Origin: Carnegiea gigantea
Lineage: Eukaryota > Streptophyta > Magnoliopsida > Caryophyllales > Cactaceae
Direction of reading: 5' to 3'
Assembly: GCA_029747015.1 (NCBI GenBank)
Contig: JAKOGI010002752.1
Span: 24,644 to 88,643, forward strand
Length of the DNA: 64,000 nucleotides
The position numbers were made by a program, and so were the translations under genes. Of this stretch, positions 47,018 through 58,214 are shown piece after piece; position 1 is the stretch's first letter; every line of letters starts with the position of its first letter. Under the pieces are notes generated by a model. It was not told the origin of the DNA, did no database searches, and saw only the letters and a program-made list of their open reading frames with translations.

Positions 47018-47448
47018 GGCTGTGTTCGATAATAGTGTTTTGAGTAATATTTTAGTGTTTTGAATAAGTAAATACAATAATCAATCAATTTTTAGTGTTT
47101 CGTAACTTAATATTTTGACCAGCATTTTAAGTAGTATTTAGCATTTTAAGAATTGTTCTTGAAAAGTTAATTATATTAGCTTTTGCCATTTAGAAGCAGC
47201 GTTTTATATTTTTTGGCCAAAAATAATATTTGAAAGTTTATATTTGGAAATAATCTATATGCTTTTATGTTATTTTATATTAATCAGCCAATCCAACATT
47301 TAAATTTACCGAACATATTTATTTCAACCACTCATTTAAACAACTATCCACTAACAGCTAAATTAGAAGCGCTATCAACTATCTAAACGATCATTCACTA
47401 TCTGAGCTATTATCCACTACCTAAAAAGCTAATTTACCAAATGGGGCC
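47018..47448. mobile_element. 431-bp MITE
   Basis: The left end GGCTGTGTTCGATAATAG and the reverse complement of the right end, GGCCCCATTTGGTAAATT, are imperfect inverted repeats of the GGCCYTGTTTGGTAA type. The interior is AT-rich with repeated TATTTTAGTGTTTTGA words on one side and CTATC-type words on the other. Target duplication is unclear, so the superfamily is not assigned. Confidence 0.55.
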
Positions 47449-48583
47449 TACATTTTATTTTAGTTTTGTAAGAAAGGTAAGTATACATTCTAGTTAACCC
47501 TTCTCTCAACGGTTCTTCCTAAATTATCCTTATAGAGGATATGAAGAAGGTCTCTATGCGGAACCTCGTTCTATACCATTATGGACTGAAGTGATAAACC
47601 ATACTTCGCTAGCCAGTAGGCTGCACCATTGCCTTGCCTAAAAAAATGTGTGATAATAATTTTGTTACAATACTGGATTTAAGTGTGAATATCTTAAATG
47701 AATACTTGGATTTCCCATGGTACTTGGATGTGTCCCTGGACCGCTGAAAAGGATATTGTTGTCTCCCTCGATATGGATATCTGTGAAGCTTGCTTGTAGT
47801 GCTGCTCTGATGCCATTTCTCATTGATGTTACTTCTGCTACCAAAACTGACGCCGCTCCTAGATAAAATGATGCCGCTTGAATAAATCTCCCTTCCCAAT
47901 TATAAAGTATGAACCCTCCTGCCGCTCCTTGTAACATTTTGGATCCATCAAAATTGATTTTAATGGATCCTCCTTGAGGTTTTCTCCATACTACCCAATG
48001 AATCTTCTTACGATTGCCACCTGACTGGTTTGGAATTGGTGTATAGAGTGGATTTGTGAGTTTGTATCTAATACGCCATTCGGCATTAGCTTTTTTGGCT
48101 CTTATTAGTGTACTTTCTGGAATAGGTGTTTCACTCTGAAGCACCATGTTATTTCTTGTTTTCCATATGGTCCAAATGAGCGTAACTACTCTATCTATTT
48201 GCATTGCAGGGGTTGTAGTCTTAACACTTGACAACTTTTGTAGAATGTTATTCTGTGTACTAGAAAAAAAGCTATGGTCAATCTAGTTATGGAAGACTGT
48301 TAGTATCCAACATTCCTATGAAATTTGACAATGAAAAAAGAGGTGATCTACATCTTCCCTCTCGATTTGGCAAAAAGGACATCGAGGGTCAAGATTCATG
48401 CCTCGTTTACACATGGTGTCCTTGGTAGGAAGCGATGCATGACAAAGTTGCCATAGAAATATTTTTAATTTTGGCATAATGTCAAGTTTCCAAATCCAAC
48501 TATATTCCCATATTAGTGGATTATCAGGGTAAACACCATGAGCAGCTCAAGTCGCTGACTTTGTTGAGAATTCGAATGGGGCT
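47449..48583 (-). mobile_element. 5'-truncated LINE
   Basis: On the minus strand this runs from a shortened coding 5' end (48583) to an A-rich tail (minus-strand CTTACAAAACTAAAATAAAATG, near 47449-47471). It contains the last part of a plant L1-type ORF2 and no LTRs. Truncation from the 5' side is typical of LINE insertion. It interrupts the tandem duplication behind RPS23. Confidence 0.75.
47560..48580 (-). pseudogene. LINE ORF2 C-terminus: zf-RVT and RNase H
   Basis: The minus strand first shows EFSTKSAT, then WIWKLDIMPKLKIFLWQLCHASLPTK and CPFCQIEREDVDHLFF, the zf-RVT zinc-binding domain of plant LINEs (about 48280-48580). A 189-codon stretch (47665-48234) then contains IWTIWKTRNNMV and an RNase H fold starting INFDGSKMLQGAAGGFILYNWEG. 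After a frameshift, FFRQGNGAAYWLAKYGLSL (about 47585-47640) completes the RNase H end. Reverse transcriptase and endonuclease are missing. Stops and shifts show that it is dead. Confidence 0.88.
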
Positions 48584-49279
48584 TACATGTTCTGGCTATA
48601 TACCTATATTAAGTAACTAAGGTTTGTGGATGAAGGAAACTATTCAACCTGCATTTGATTGCTTGAACTAGAGCATTTTAGTATAACTCCTATGTTAATA
48701 GTTGCATTGAACTCTGCTTGAAGTAATGAGACTGTTTGCATTTAGATCTTTCTAGATTTGAATAGAGGTGGGAGCGATATTAAAAGAAGTTCTTATTATA
48801 AGTACAATTATATAGATTAAGGATACTCTATGTTGCATTTGGGCAGTCGTTGAATAACGAGTGACAACAATAGTTGAGTAGGCGTTGTTCTCGATCTACT
48901 AGAAACCTACAGTTTATAAAGTCCTTTGACGTATTGCATGTTATGCAAAGTTGCCAAACCAATGCAGGTTAAATTTGAATGATTGTTTTTCGCTCTTCGG
49001 AGCTTTTGGGTTTGAATTTTCAATCCTTTTCAATTAGAGATGGGGACTTGTTGAGTAGGACAATGTCCCTAAAGCATGTGCTGAAGTTTTGTTTATGGAA
49101 TATAATCATTGTGCTTCAGCCCAGGCCAATTTGTAGATGTGAAGTCTGTACATCATCTTGTATTGTTACGAATGATGCTTCTTTTGCTCAATTAAATGGG
49201 TATCTATGGTTTTCCTCTATATGAGGTGGATAATAAATAAAGTTAAACAATTGTGGATTCTCTGTACTGATAGACATTA

Positions 49280-49335
49280 GGGAAAATACCCAAAAAGTGT
49301 TGGGCTAGTTTGTAGCGGCCCAGGCAGCTTTTCGG
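49280..49335 (+). repeat. Left terminal inverted repeat of the MULE
   Basis: The core GGGAAAATACCCAAAAAGTGTTGGGC and GCCCAGGCAG pairs with the right end. Weaker similarity extends further inward. Following DNA (49336-50060) has a T-run and short frames without recognisable homology. Confidence 0.85.
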
Positions 49336-50099
49336 GATAGTTAGTGTTTAACTCAAGGGGATCCTGCATATTTTTTTTTTTTTTAATGTGGCATTATAGG
49401 GGGCAGGAGATTGGGGTTAGTTGTCGAAAATACCCCTGGTCATTAACTTTCATTTTGAAAGTTATTTTGTCGGGCATACTTTGGGTAATCTTTGGTGGAA
49501 CAGGTAATGTGGACAGAGAAAGTGAGGAGAGAGAAGTAGTTGGGGAAGAAAGGGATGAGATACTATTAAGGGGAAGTTCAAAATTGAGGAAGAAAGTATT
49601 AATAGAGGGACAGGGACTTTTTTTGAGCGAAGCTTAACGTTTGGCTTGAGTTAGCGGTGGTGGTTGATGGTCGAGGGAGGCAACAAGGCCGACATTCAAC
49701 CCTTCATTTAAGTGGAGTATGACGGCAAGTGGATGGGTGGTGAAGTGAGGCACATCTGTTAGTGAGAGGCAAGTTTTTGATCTCTAATTTAATTTATGCT
49801 TTTTCTTTTGTGATAAATTTCGGATGTTAATGTTGTGGATATGTGTTGATGAGAAATTGAGGGTTTGGAGTGTTTGTGTAAAAATCGGAGTAGGGGGAGG
49901 TGGGGTGATGGTGTTGAAAAATGACCGTTGTACCTTTGGTGTGTTGGGTAAAGGTTGAGTGGTGAGGGGACATTTTTTGGGGGGGGGGGCAGGGAGGGGT
50001 AATTAACTTTGGAATTTATGGTTGTTTGCTGCATAGTTTAATTTTGTTTTTTTGGGGCACTTGAATGGTTTGTTTCATGTGAATAATCCAGGGTAGTTG

Positions 50100-50480
50100 T
50101 GTGTAGTTCACTAGATATATTCCAATGAACTGCAGGTGAATCTCGGGATATTTGTATATGGTTGAGTGCATTGTATCCTTTAAATTGCAAATGAGTAGCG
50201 CTGGATGGTTATCTACAGTTCAGTGGATACAGTCCACTCAACTGCAGGTGTACAACCTTGGATAATTATCTGCAGTTGAGTGGATTAGATCCTGTGAAAA
50301 GCAGGTGAATAACCCGGGATGTTTGTATGTAATTGAGGGCATTGTATCCTTTGAACTACGGGTAAGTAATCTTGGATAGTTATTTGCCGTTGAGTGGATA
50401 CAATCCACTTAACTGTAGGTGTACAACCTGGGATACTTATCTGTAGTTGAGTGGATTACTTCCTGTGAATAGCAGTTCTC
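50100..50480. repeat. 169-bp higher-order minisatellite in the MULE
   Basis: A unit of about 169 bp (for example 50138-50306) repeats from 50307. It consists of three related subunits of about 56 bp with the alternating words GGGATATTTGTAT, GGATGGTTATCTACAGTT and GGATAATTATCTGCAGTT. Each subunit has near-palindromic arms around CAGTTGAGTGGAT...ATCCACTCAACTG. At least two full units are present. It lies outside any gene. Confidence 0.75.
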
Positions 50481-51054
50481 TGGGTTAAGAGTGGGGTAGT
50501 TGGGTTTGTAAGGGAATATTCGTAGGTGTTTATTTTCAAAGTGGATTAGTGTGGTGAAGAACTTTTGGAATGGCCGTAGTATGGGTGTTATTTGCATTCG
50601 TTGTTGAAGTAATGTTGGTATGCATTTTGATATATCATAGCGTGTTAGCCCAACATACTTGGTTTGATGATTTTGGAATGTCATGTTTGGTGTCGATCCC
50701 CACAAGTTGTTATCGAGACAATGTTCATATTGTTGGAGTGCTGGTATGTGGTTTTGTATGTGTATGTGTCATTGGGAAAATGTTCGTGTAATGGTTAGTA
50801 ATCATTACCATCATGGATATGTATTCAGTATCCCCTCAATGTTTGAAGCATATCCTAGGATTTGGATTAGCTTTGGTAATTGTTTGTTCACAATGTTTGT
50901 TTGTTGGTTGCTGGTAAGTGTTTGTTACCAATGCTGCTTAAGTGAGGTACTAATGGTTTTGAAGTTGATATTTTCGTGTGTATAATGTCAGATGTAGTTA
51001 CATATAATGAAGCTACGAAGTATGAATGCACATTGTGGTTAGAAGGGAGAAAGT

Positions 51055-53900
51055 TTGAGGAAGGTGGAGTCGAGAAAGAGACGACACCAATCGCCGACTC
51101 CAGAAGAAGAGGAGTGTTGGGGTTCGAGTTCAAGAAGCGACTATCTTCCTGAGGATGTTAAGGGAGACAGTGATGGTAATGTCTCTTTAATTGAGAAGGG
51201 TGATGTTGATTTGTATAGTGCTGAGGCGATGAAGAGTAGTAGGAGACATTGTGATAAGAGGAAGAGGGTACTCGATGAGCGGAAGGGAGGATACAAGAGG
51301 AGTAGGGCAGTAGCGGATGGAGTTGTGATTAAGTATGACCCTGAGATAAGGGTGCTTGTAGGTCCTGATCCTATCTTTTGTGGAAGGGTGACATTAGATA
51401 TAGTGGTTGAGTTTTTAAGTAGGCTGGAACCTATGAATGTGGAAGCTATTAAGGGGACGGTACTTATGCCTATCCTATAGTATCGCTCCTTTGACCTTCA
51501 GAGAGAGTTGATCCTTGCACTTGTTAGGCTATGGGTTCCACATAGGAGGGCCTTCAGGATAGGGGGAGGCTGGTCTCATTTGGTGTGTTTGATGTGGCAT
51601 TCATGACCGGTCTTCCAGCTACTAGAAGGAGGGTAGAGTTTGATGGTGAGGAGGTTAGTGGTGATTTGGGGAGGGTGGTGAGGAATCCCATGGCTGAAAT
51701 AGTAGTAGTCAACAGAGGGAAGTGGAAGTGTTAGAAATAAGGGAAGAGAAGTATTTTGCAGAATTACAATCGGGCAATATTTGTTTTTACGATCAGAATA
51801 GTGAGGAGGATATGATTGGGGAGTGGATGCAGCTGTTTGTGTGGATGACCTTGACTGGATTATTCTTTCCGTGAACATAATATGGGGCGGTGTACTCTAT
51901 GGAGAGATATGCTAATGATGTGCAACTTTTAGTGGAGTACGCATGGTTAGAGAGAATTTGTGGTTCCTTATGCAGTCATTAGATTAGTTCCAGGGGAAGT
52001 TGCTAGGACTTATCAATGAGGTGTAGCTGAATGGTTGTCCCATGCTTCTTTAGGTATGTACATATTCATTCTCGTACTGGGATGTATGTGTGTCTACATG
52101 TATTGATGTTAGTGAATGGTGAAAGTGTATATTCACGTACCATGATATACTAATAACTGGTGATTGTTTGCATGTGAATGTGTATTAATTGTTTACAGTT
52201 GTATGTTTCCGTTGATGTGTGTGTAATTTACAAGTGTGGTTTTACAAGTATACACCACAATTCTGCAACCATGTTGAGATGAGGCTCCACAGGATAGCCT
52301 AGTGGGATGCAGTGGATCATGGGGGGCATTACGATGCATATGCCCTAGTAGCCATAGTGAAGGAGGAAAAGGTATATGTTGACTTGGTGTGTGTCATGAT
52401 TTCCATCAAAGGTGCGAAAGTTTGGTAAATTTTATATATTTCATGCATAATTTTTTTTTTTGGGTAAATTGTGTACATGTGTAGGTGATCTCGGTGTTGT
52501 ATCCCACAGAAGAGAAGATGGTGGAATAGATTGTGACTAAACAGATGAATGGAGATATTATTTGGAAGATGGAGAGGTAATGCACGATGGTTTATAGTTG
52601 CAGTTACCATAGAATTACTACATTGTCTGAATAGATTCTGATGCTTTTAGTATGTGCAGGGGATTTTGTCATAGGAGGAGCAACTGCAATGTGTTTGTAA
52701 AGACTTGTAGTTGGAGAAGGAGAACTGTAAGTCAATAGAGAACAAGGCCAAGATGTTGGAATGTCGTGTTCGTGATTTGGAGGGTAGACTACGGACGTAT
52801 GAAGACATTCCTAAATACTTCTAAGGAAATGATGGTGTGGGTACCACTGACTATAAAGGTGCCAGCTATGATGATTGCTATGGATGGTGTGGACAAAGAC
52901 TGTGGGTCAACCGCAAGTTGCTGATGTGCATAATATAGATGAACATCACCCCCAGAGTGCAGAGGGGGCAGCCATTCTTGAGTAGTGGGAGGTTGAGGTG
53001 CCCGCTGTTGAGGAGCAGCGTGTTGAGGTGTTAATTGCTTAGGAGATGCTTGTTGGCATGCCGACTGCTGAAGAGTTTCCTATTGAGGTACTAGTAGTGG
53101 AGGAGCCGCTTGTGGAGTTCCTAGCTGTGAAGGAGCTAGCTGTGTAGGTTCTGACTGTTAAGTGTCTCCTATGGAGGTAGCTGATGTCGAGGTGGCAGTG
53201 GTTGAGGTGCCCGTTGTTGAGGTCCTGGCTGTTGATGTGGCTAATGTGGAATAAGTGGCTACTGACGTGCCATGTGTAGGGGAGCCGGCTAGGGCAAAAA
53301 TAATTATTAAGGTGCCAGGTGGTGAACAACCTGCTGCTGGTGTGCCTAATGTTGAGCACCCAGTGTTCAGGTGCCACCTTCTATGGATCCCACTGTTAGG
53401 GTGCCCAGTGAGAGTGTGCACTTGATGGACGATATCCACATTGCTGATATTGATACGTGCTGCAGTGGTGATGGTGGAGACTAGCTCTCTGATCAGGGTG
53501 ACAGTTGGGAGCAACTGCGGGAGTGTACTAAATAGGATCAGATTGCCTAAGTTGATGAAGATCAGTGTGCTCAGGTTGAGCAGCTTGAGAGCAATGATGT
53601 TGAGTAGCCAATTAGTGCTGAGGTTGGCAGTATGAAGGATCCTGCTAATGCTGAGACCATCGGCGCGACCATCTCGGCAACTACTACTGGGAGGGGTCAG
53701 CAGCATCTTAGGGATGGTGACGGAGATGCAAAATCCTATAGTAAGACTAAGGCGGGGATGGCTAAACTGTCTCCATCATGCGAAACGTCCTCTTCAACCT
53801 CTTCACAATCCAACCTCCTATCCCATTCTTCCACTTTTACACCTCATCATTCCATATGCCATCTTAAGTCCTAGTTTATGTAGGTGACCAATGACTAGCA
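51055..53900 (+). pseudogene. MULE-carried plant-mobile-domain-like reading frame
   Basis: It begins with a charged Lys/Arg/Glu-rich segment (51055-51300). It continues past a stop at 51478 with AFRIGGRLVSFGVFDVAFMTGLP, the pattern of DUF1985/plant-mobile-domain proteins common in plant transposons. Later blocks are LYPTEEKMVE (about 52500) and a coiled-coil-like LEKENCKSIENKAKMLECR (about 52715). A long, degenerate Val/Glu/Pro repeat made from GTTGAGGTGCC-type words follows (about 52960-53420). Many stops and frame changes. Function is unknown. I did not see an Ulp1 peptidase catalytic triad. Confidence 0.55.
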
Positions 53901-55013
53901 TTGGTATAGATCTCTGCCTCAATTCAACCATCTACTTATTCTAACTCTCAACGGGATTGTTGTTTATCCTACCCTGCTGTTCCTTACCAAACTTGGCCAC
54001 CGCCCAATGCTGTGGATCATTTTCTTGCACACATGTTGCCAATGGTGCCTTGTACGATCTTGACTCCTCTATACTGACATCATACTCCAACATCGTCGGT
54101 GCATAGGCTACCCTGTTAAACATTTGCTTCACAAGTTCCTTGGATGCATCACATCGAACCTCATGCTTCCGAGGCACTTTCACAAAATTCTCCTAAACAT
54201 TCTTCAAGCAGTAATAGTGGTTCTGAGCTCCAAACATCCTCTAGACAGCATGCAAAAGGCCTGGGTTACAGTCTGACATGATCACCGACTTTAGTCTACC
54301 TAAACATTCCGCCAACACAGTAAAAAAACCAAAACCACTCGTCTTTGTTCTCGGTCGGCACCACGTACTACACATCAAACAAATGATCATCTATGTCAAG
54401 CGCAATGGCTGCTAGCAAGGTTCTCGTATACGGACCACTCAAACTGGCCTCGTCTATGAACAAGACTTTCTGACACTGCATTATGAATCCATTCAGTGGT
54501 GCCCTATACTCTACAAACATTCACTTCAACCTCACAGCTTCCAACTCACAGAACGCCCTCAAGTCCAGATTTGCCCGAACAATTATAGAGCACAACCACG
54601 ATAACAACTTGTAGTGATCAACTAACCTTCCTAGCTGTAACATACAAACATTCTCCCCTGCCCTCCAAGCTTGCTTGTACGTCAACTGTAAGTCCAACTC
54701 AAGCACCAAGTCATTTATGACCTAAACAGCTAAGTAGTCATCTGAAACGCGAACCCTACAGTCAATCAACAAGCATAGCAACTTTGCTCTCATCATGCAT
54801 TTGTTCCACCTCCCTATTTGGCATTAATCACCTGCACTCTGTGTGTGTGCTTCCCCTTAAAATCCTTGACAATCATCCCATCTCTATTTTTCGCTCCCCT
54901 AATATATATGTAAAACTTGCATCTTTCACATCACAAACAACAACAATGCGTTGCAAGCAATTACTTTCAAATCGTTTCTCAAAGCGATGAGCTATTTCAT
55001 ACTTCCGAATGCT
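53900..55013 (-). pseudogene. MuDR-type MULE transposase pseudogene
   Basis: On the minus strand, reading down from 55013: a fragment of the DNA-binding N-terminal region (KYEIAHRFEKRF), TYKQAWRAGE (about 54655), then the catalytic start FIDEASLSGPYTRTLLAAIALDIDDHLFDV (about 54380-54470), SDCNPGLLHAV (about 54270) and a C/H motif HYYCLKNV (about 54210). An 80-codon stretch (53941-54183) completes the C-terminal half. The first Asp sits in the FID of the catalytic start. Stops are frequent. The N-terminus is cut at 55013 by an LTR element, and its remainder should lie after 60980. Confidence 0.85.
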
Positions 55014-56291
55014 TGGTTAGGCTTAAAATGTGCGAATCTTATACACCTGTATTATTTAGATTTAGCTCATAATAATTGTTAGATTAGTTGTTTATTAGTA
55101 GTTTGTTTTGGTTTTGTAGCAATAAAGAGGATTGCTCAGATGGTGGAACAGGTGCAAAAATGCTTTGAGAGATGGCAGTGTTAACCCGAATTTACCCTAG
55201 CAGATAACCCGAGATAACCACAGAGCAAACCTGGGATGGAAAGCACGGCATTGCTAAGAAAAACAAGGAAGACGAAGAGGGTAGAGGGTTGGCATACGGT
55301 GTCCGTATCACGTGGCACGACCGTGCCACCCCTCCATTTTCCCCTGCTTCTATTGCCGGCTTCCAGAGATTTAGCATGGTCTGCCTGTCCCACTAGGCAC
55401 GACTGTGCCATGCCTACTGCATCGAGATCTATTTAAAGTGCTTTCCCCATTTGTGTGGGGGTAATTTTTAGGTTTTAGGAGTAGGGTTTAACTAGGGTTT
55501 AGGAGAGATTACTGCAGATTTTTACTTTCATTTTTTGTAGCCACAATTGAAGAGGAATGAAGTTTTGATGCAAGTAAATGTCTTTCTCTCTCTTTAAACT
55601 TCATTTTCATTCAAGTTCTTACTTTGCCGACTTTGATTTATTACTTTAATGCCTAAATTTACATGCTTTTGTTTGTTGTTGGTTTGAAATTAGTGCTTCT
55701 ATTTCCTAATCATGTTTCGATTCTCTTGTTTACTCTTAATCTTTCGGTCTCTTTCTCTAAGAATGCAAATTTAATCTCTTTCTCTCTCTTCCATCTTAGG
55801 ATTTGAGAGCCTCCCTTTACAAGTTTGAGTTTTTTGGCTCTCAATGGATTAGAATAGGAGTAATTGAGTTAGATTAGTGAAAATAAATGAAGAGTCTACC
55901 TCCAATCATCACTTACTTGCTCCAACAACAGAGGCCAACCTCCATTGTTGGATTTTCAAGCTTTTAAGGCAATCCTCTTTCTCTCTCTCTCCTTTTAATT
56001 AGTAAGATTAATGCTTTGTTAGTTAATTAGATTCTTTGCTAGCTATTATTAGTTAATATGATGTTCGGAGTTGATTTAGTTAATTATGCTTGTTTTAGCT
56101 TAGTTTAATTAACCATGTTTAGATTAGAAATTAGTATTAGTGAGTAGTTAATTTAGTTAATCCTGCTTGGTGACCTCTATTGCTTTCCTAGGTTAAGAGT
56201 TGGGGTCGAGAATAATTTGTGACTTGATTTCCTCACCGTTACAGAGGACGACAAATTTCTACCTTTAACCCCCTCAAAAATTATTTCAACA
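55014..56291 (+). repeat. 5' LTR of the gag-only element
   Basis: It begins TGGTTAGGCTTAAAATG and ends ATTTCAACA. It holds AAACTAGGGTTTAGG-type words (55487-55502), pyrimidine-rich CTTTCTCTCTC runs, and GC-rich ATAACCCGAGATAACC palindromic words (55200-55220). Confidence 0.88.
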
Positions 56292-56294
56292 AAT

Positions 56295-56312
56295 TGGCGC
56301 CGTTGCCAGGGA
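56295..56312 (+). other. Primer binding site, Asp-tRNA type
   Basis: TGGCGCCGTTGCCAGGGA, three bases inside the LTR end, differs by one base from the canonical Asp-tRNA site used by Athila elements. Confidence 0.92.
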
Positions 56313-56542
56313 TGGTGGTACGAAATTAAGTCACTTCTTATAAATATGCCCCCTTTTAGTTCATTGTGTGCTAGTGTAGTCTCCTTTATTGTTTCATTAA
56401 TTTTGCTCTTAAGTTATAGAGAAGCTGCTTATTTGGAGGACATTGAAAAACATAAAAAAATTAAAAAATGAGAAAAATCTCAAAAAATTGAAAGTTTTAA
56501 AAACCCAAAAAGTTGTGGCTCATTGCATATTAATGATGGGTT

Positions 56543-57079
56543 TTGAATCTTGAGGAAACTAATATGATTAATGTTGAGCCCAGGTCCACTAAACTTCATG
56601 AGCCCATTCTTGAAAGAGTGAAACCTGACCTACCATGCTCATTGAGAGATCACTTCTATCCTCCCCGAGCTTCCCCACAATCATGTTTTGACCTCCCTCT
56701 TATCCCCAGGGATATGACATTTGAGCTTAATCTGAATTATGCTGGCATGCTTCCCAAATTTACCGGCTGTAAATATCCTTATTTGGTTATTCTTGAGTTT
56801 GAGGAGGTATGTTCGTTGATTCACATGCCTAGGGTACCAAACGACGTTGTGAGGGTGAAATTCATTCCCTTTGCTCTCAAAGATGATGCTAAGAGGTGGA
56901 TGTATAGTTTTAAGATTGGTTCTATTAAATCTTGGGATTCTTTTATTGATATCTTTCTTAAGAGATACTTTCCTACTTACAAGACCATTAGAATTAGGAA
57001 TGAAATCCTTTCTTTTGTCCAACTTGAACATGAGCCTTTTTGGAAGTATATGAATGGGTTCAATGAGTTACTCACCTAA
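56543..57079 (+). pseudogene. Retrotransposon gag, N-terminal part
   Basis: This 178-codon open stretch includes LNLNYAGMLPKFTGCKYPY, EEVCSLIHMPRVPNDVVRVKF and PFALKDDAKRWMYSF, the order seen in Athila/Tat-type gag (compare elements A and B). It ends at a stop after NGFNELLT. The next part continues in another frame (IAYEGLDVSIRNG near 57130). Upstream DNA (56313-56542) is the untranslated leader. Confidence 0.8.
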
Positions 57080-57152
57080 TACCCTCACCATGGTTTAGAG
57101 AAATGGAATTTGTGGCAAATAGCTTATGAGGGTTTGGATGTGAGTATTAGGA

Positions 57153-58214
57153 ATGGTTAAATCCATGTGTGGGGGAGACTTTCTTTGTAAGAATGCTAAT
57201 GAGGCTTGGGACTTTCTTGAGGATTTACATGATAAGATATATGAGCGGGAGACAATTATGGAAGCCCTTAGTGTTGCATCTAAGATTTTTATGGATAATG
57301 AGGGCAAGCTGCCTAATGCCTTCCTTGCTTTGGAGGATACTATGCTTCATTGTGAATATCAACTTAAAGTTCTTGTATTTCAATCTCCTCAACCTCATGA
57401 TTACATTCCTCCCTCTTATTCTTATGATTTTCTCTTAGACGACAGTCTTAGCTCATACTCTCACCCTTCTAATCAAATGTCTTTCAAGGATGTGAGTGAT
57501 CCTTTATTACATTTCTTAATGATCAATCCACATCTTAAGACCAGGGATACTCTTAGGGGCAATATGGTTTTTGATGATACAGCTTCACTTTTAGCCCCCT
57601 TGAGAGAGAATGATAAGAGTGAGAAACTAGTGGTTAAGGCTAATTGTGAATTTAAGCATGTGGTTTCCTAGGATAATTTTGTTAAGGAGGAGTATTCGCT
57701 TGAGGAGACCCATTTGGAGGAGTCTCATGTTAAGGAGCGTGTTGAGGTCATGCCCTATGATTTGGAACTTGTTGATCCAGTCTCTATTGAGTGTCCTCCT
57801 AAGTCCATTCCCACTTTTATCTTTTTTCTCCCATCATCACTGTTTCACACTTCTATGGATCCTTCAATGTCCACCTCCCTGGAGTCTGAGACTTGCATGA
57901 TTTATGCCCCTAATTTAGACCGGACTCATGAGCTTGATGTGACTATAGGACTTGAGGATTGGGTAGAGGATTTAGGATTCATGCCTGATTTGAGCATTCA
58001 TGCTTCCTGTAAGACTTTTAGGCCCTTATCCTCTACATTGTGTGATGTTGGGCATGTGTGTAACTCCTATGATTGGGCCCAGAGCTTTGATAAGCTCAAG
58101 AGAGCTCTCACTTCTATTTTGGGGATGTGCTTTTATTGGAACACCCTCGTTACTAATGGTTTTAACTTTTTTGAGGATTGTTTAAGTTTATTTGATAAGT
58201 TGCTCAGGCTTTGA
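57153..58214 (+). pseudogene. Unknown second reading frame of the gag-only element
   Basis: A 354-codon frame is interrupted only by one TAG (57669-57671), probably a former Trp codon. Its first third (EAWDFLEDLHDKIYERETI) is the tail of gag. The rest is Ser/Pro/Leu-rich, without zinc knuckle, protease or polymerase motifs, and ends SFDKLKRALTSILGM...DCLSLFDKLLRL. I do not recognise it. The near-open state in an otherwise decayed element is notable. Confidence 0.6.

Larger units (their letters stand above)
46731..48770. repeat. Tandem duplication of RPS23 3' flank, second copy interrupted
   Basis: Unit 1 (about 46731-46918) has TTGAAAGATATGTTTGACTCC, CTGAAAGATTCATTCAA and ACATGTTCTGGCTATGTGGAG. 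Unit 2 begins at about 46919 with TTGAAAGATTTGTTTGACCG and reaches CTTGAAAGATTCATTCAACTC at 47013. It resumes at 48584 with CTTACATGTTCTGGCTATA. The break contains a MITE and a LINE fragment. Sequence from about 48770 to 49270 is unassigned. Confidence 0.7.

Noticed and set aside
50100..50480. CRISPR-like array
   Set aside because: Repeats are degenerate and contiguous without unique spacers, in a plant nuclear context.
50409..50991. Overlapping frames on both strands as genes
   Set aside because: They coincide with or border the minisatellite, and no domain is seen in either strand.
53039..53706. Minus-strand Thr/Ser-rich frames (112 and 182 codons)
   Set aside because: Antisense of the Val/Glu-rich repeat of the plus-strand MULE gene. 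Repeat composition keeps the opposite strand open.
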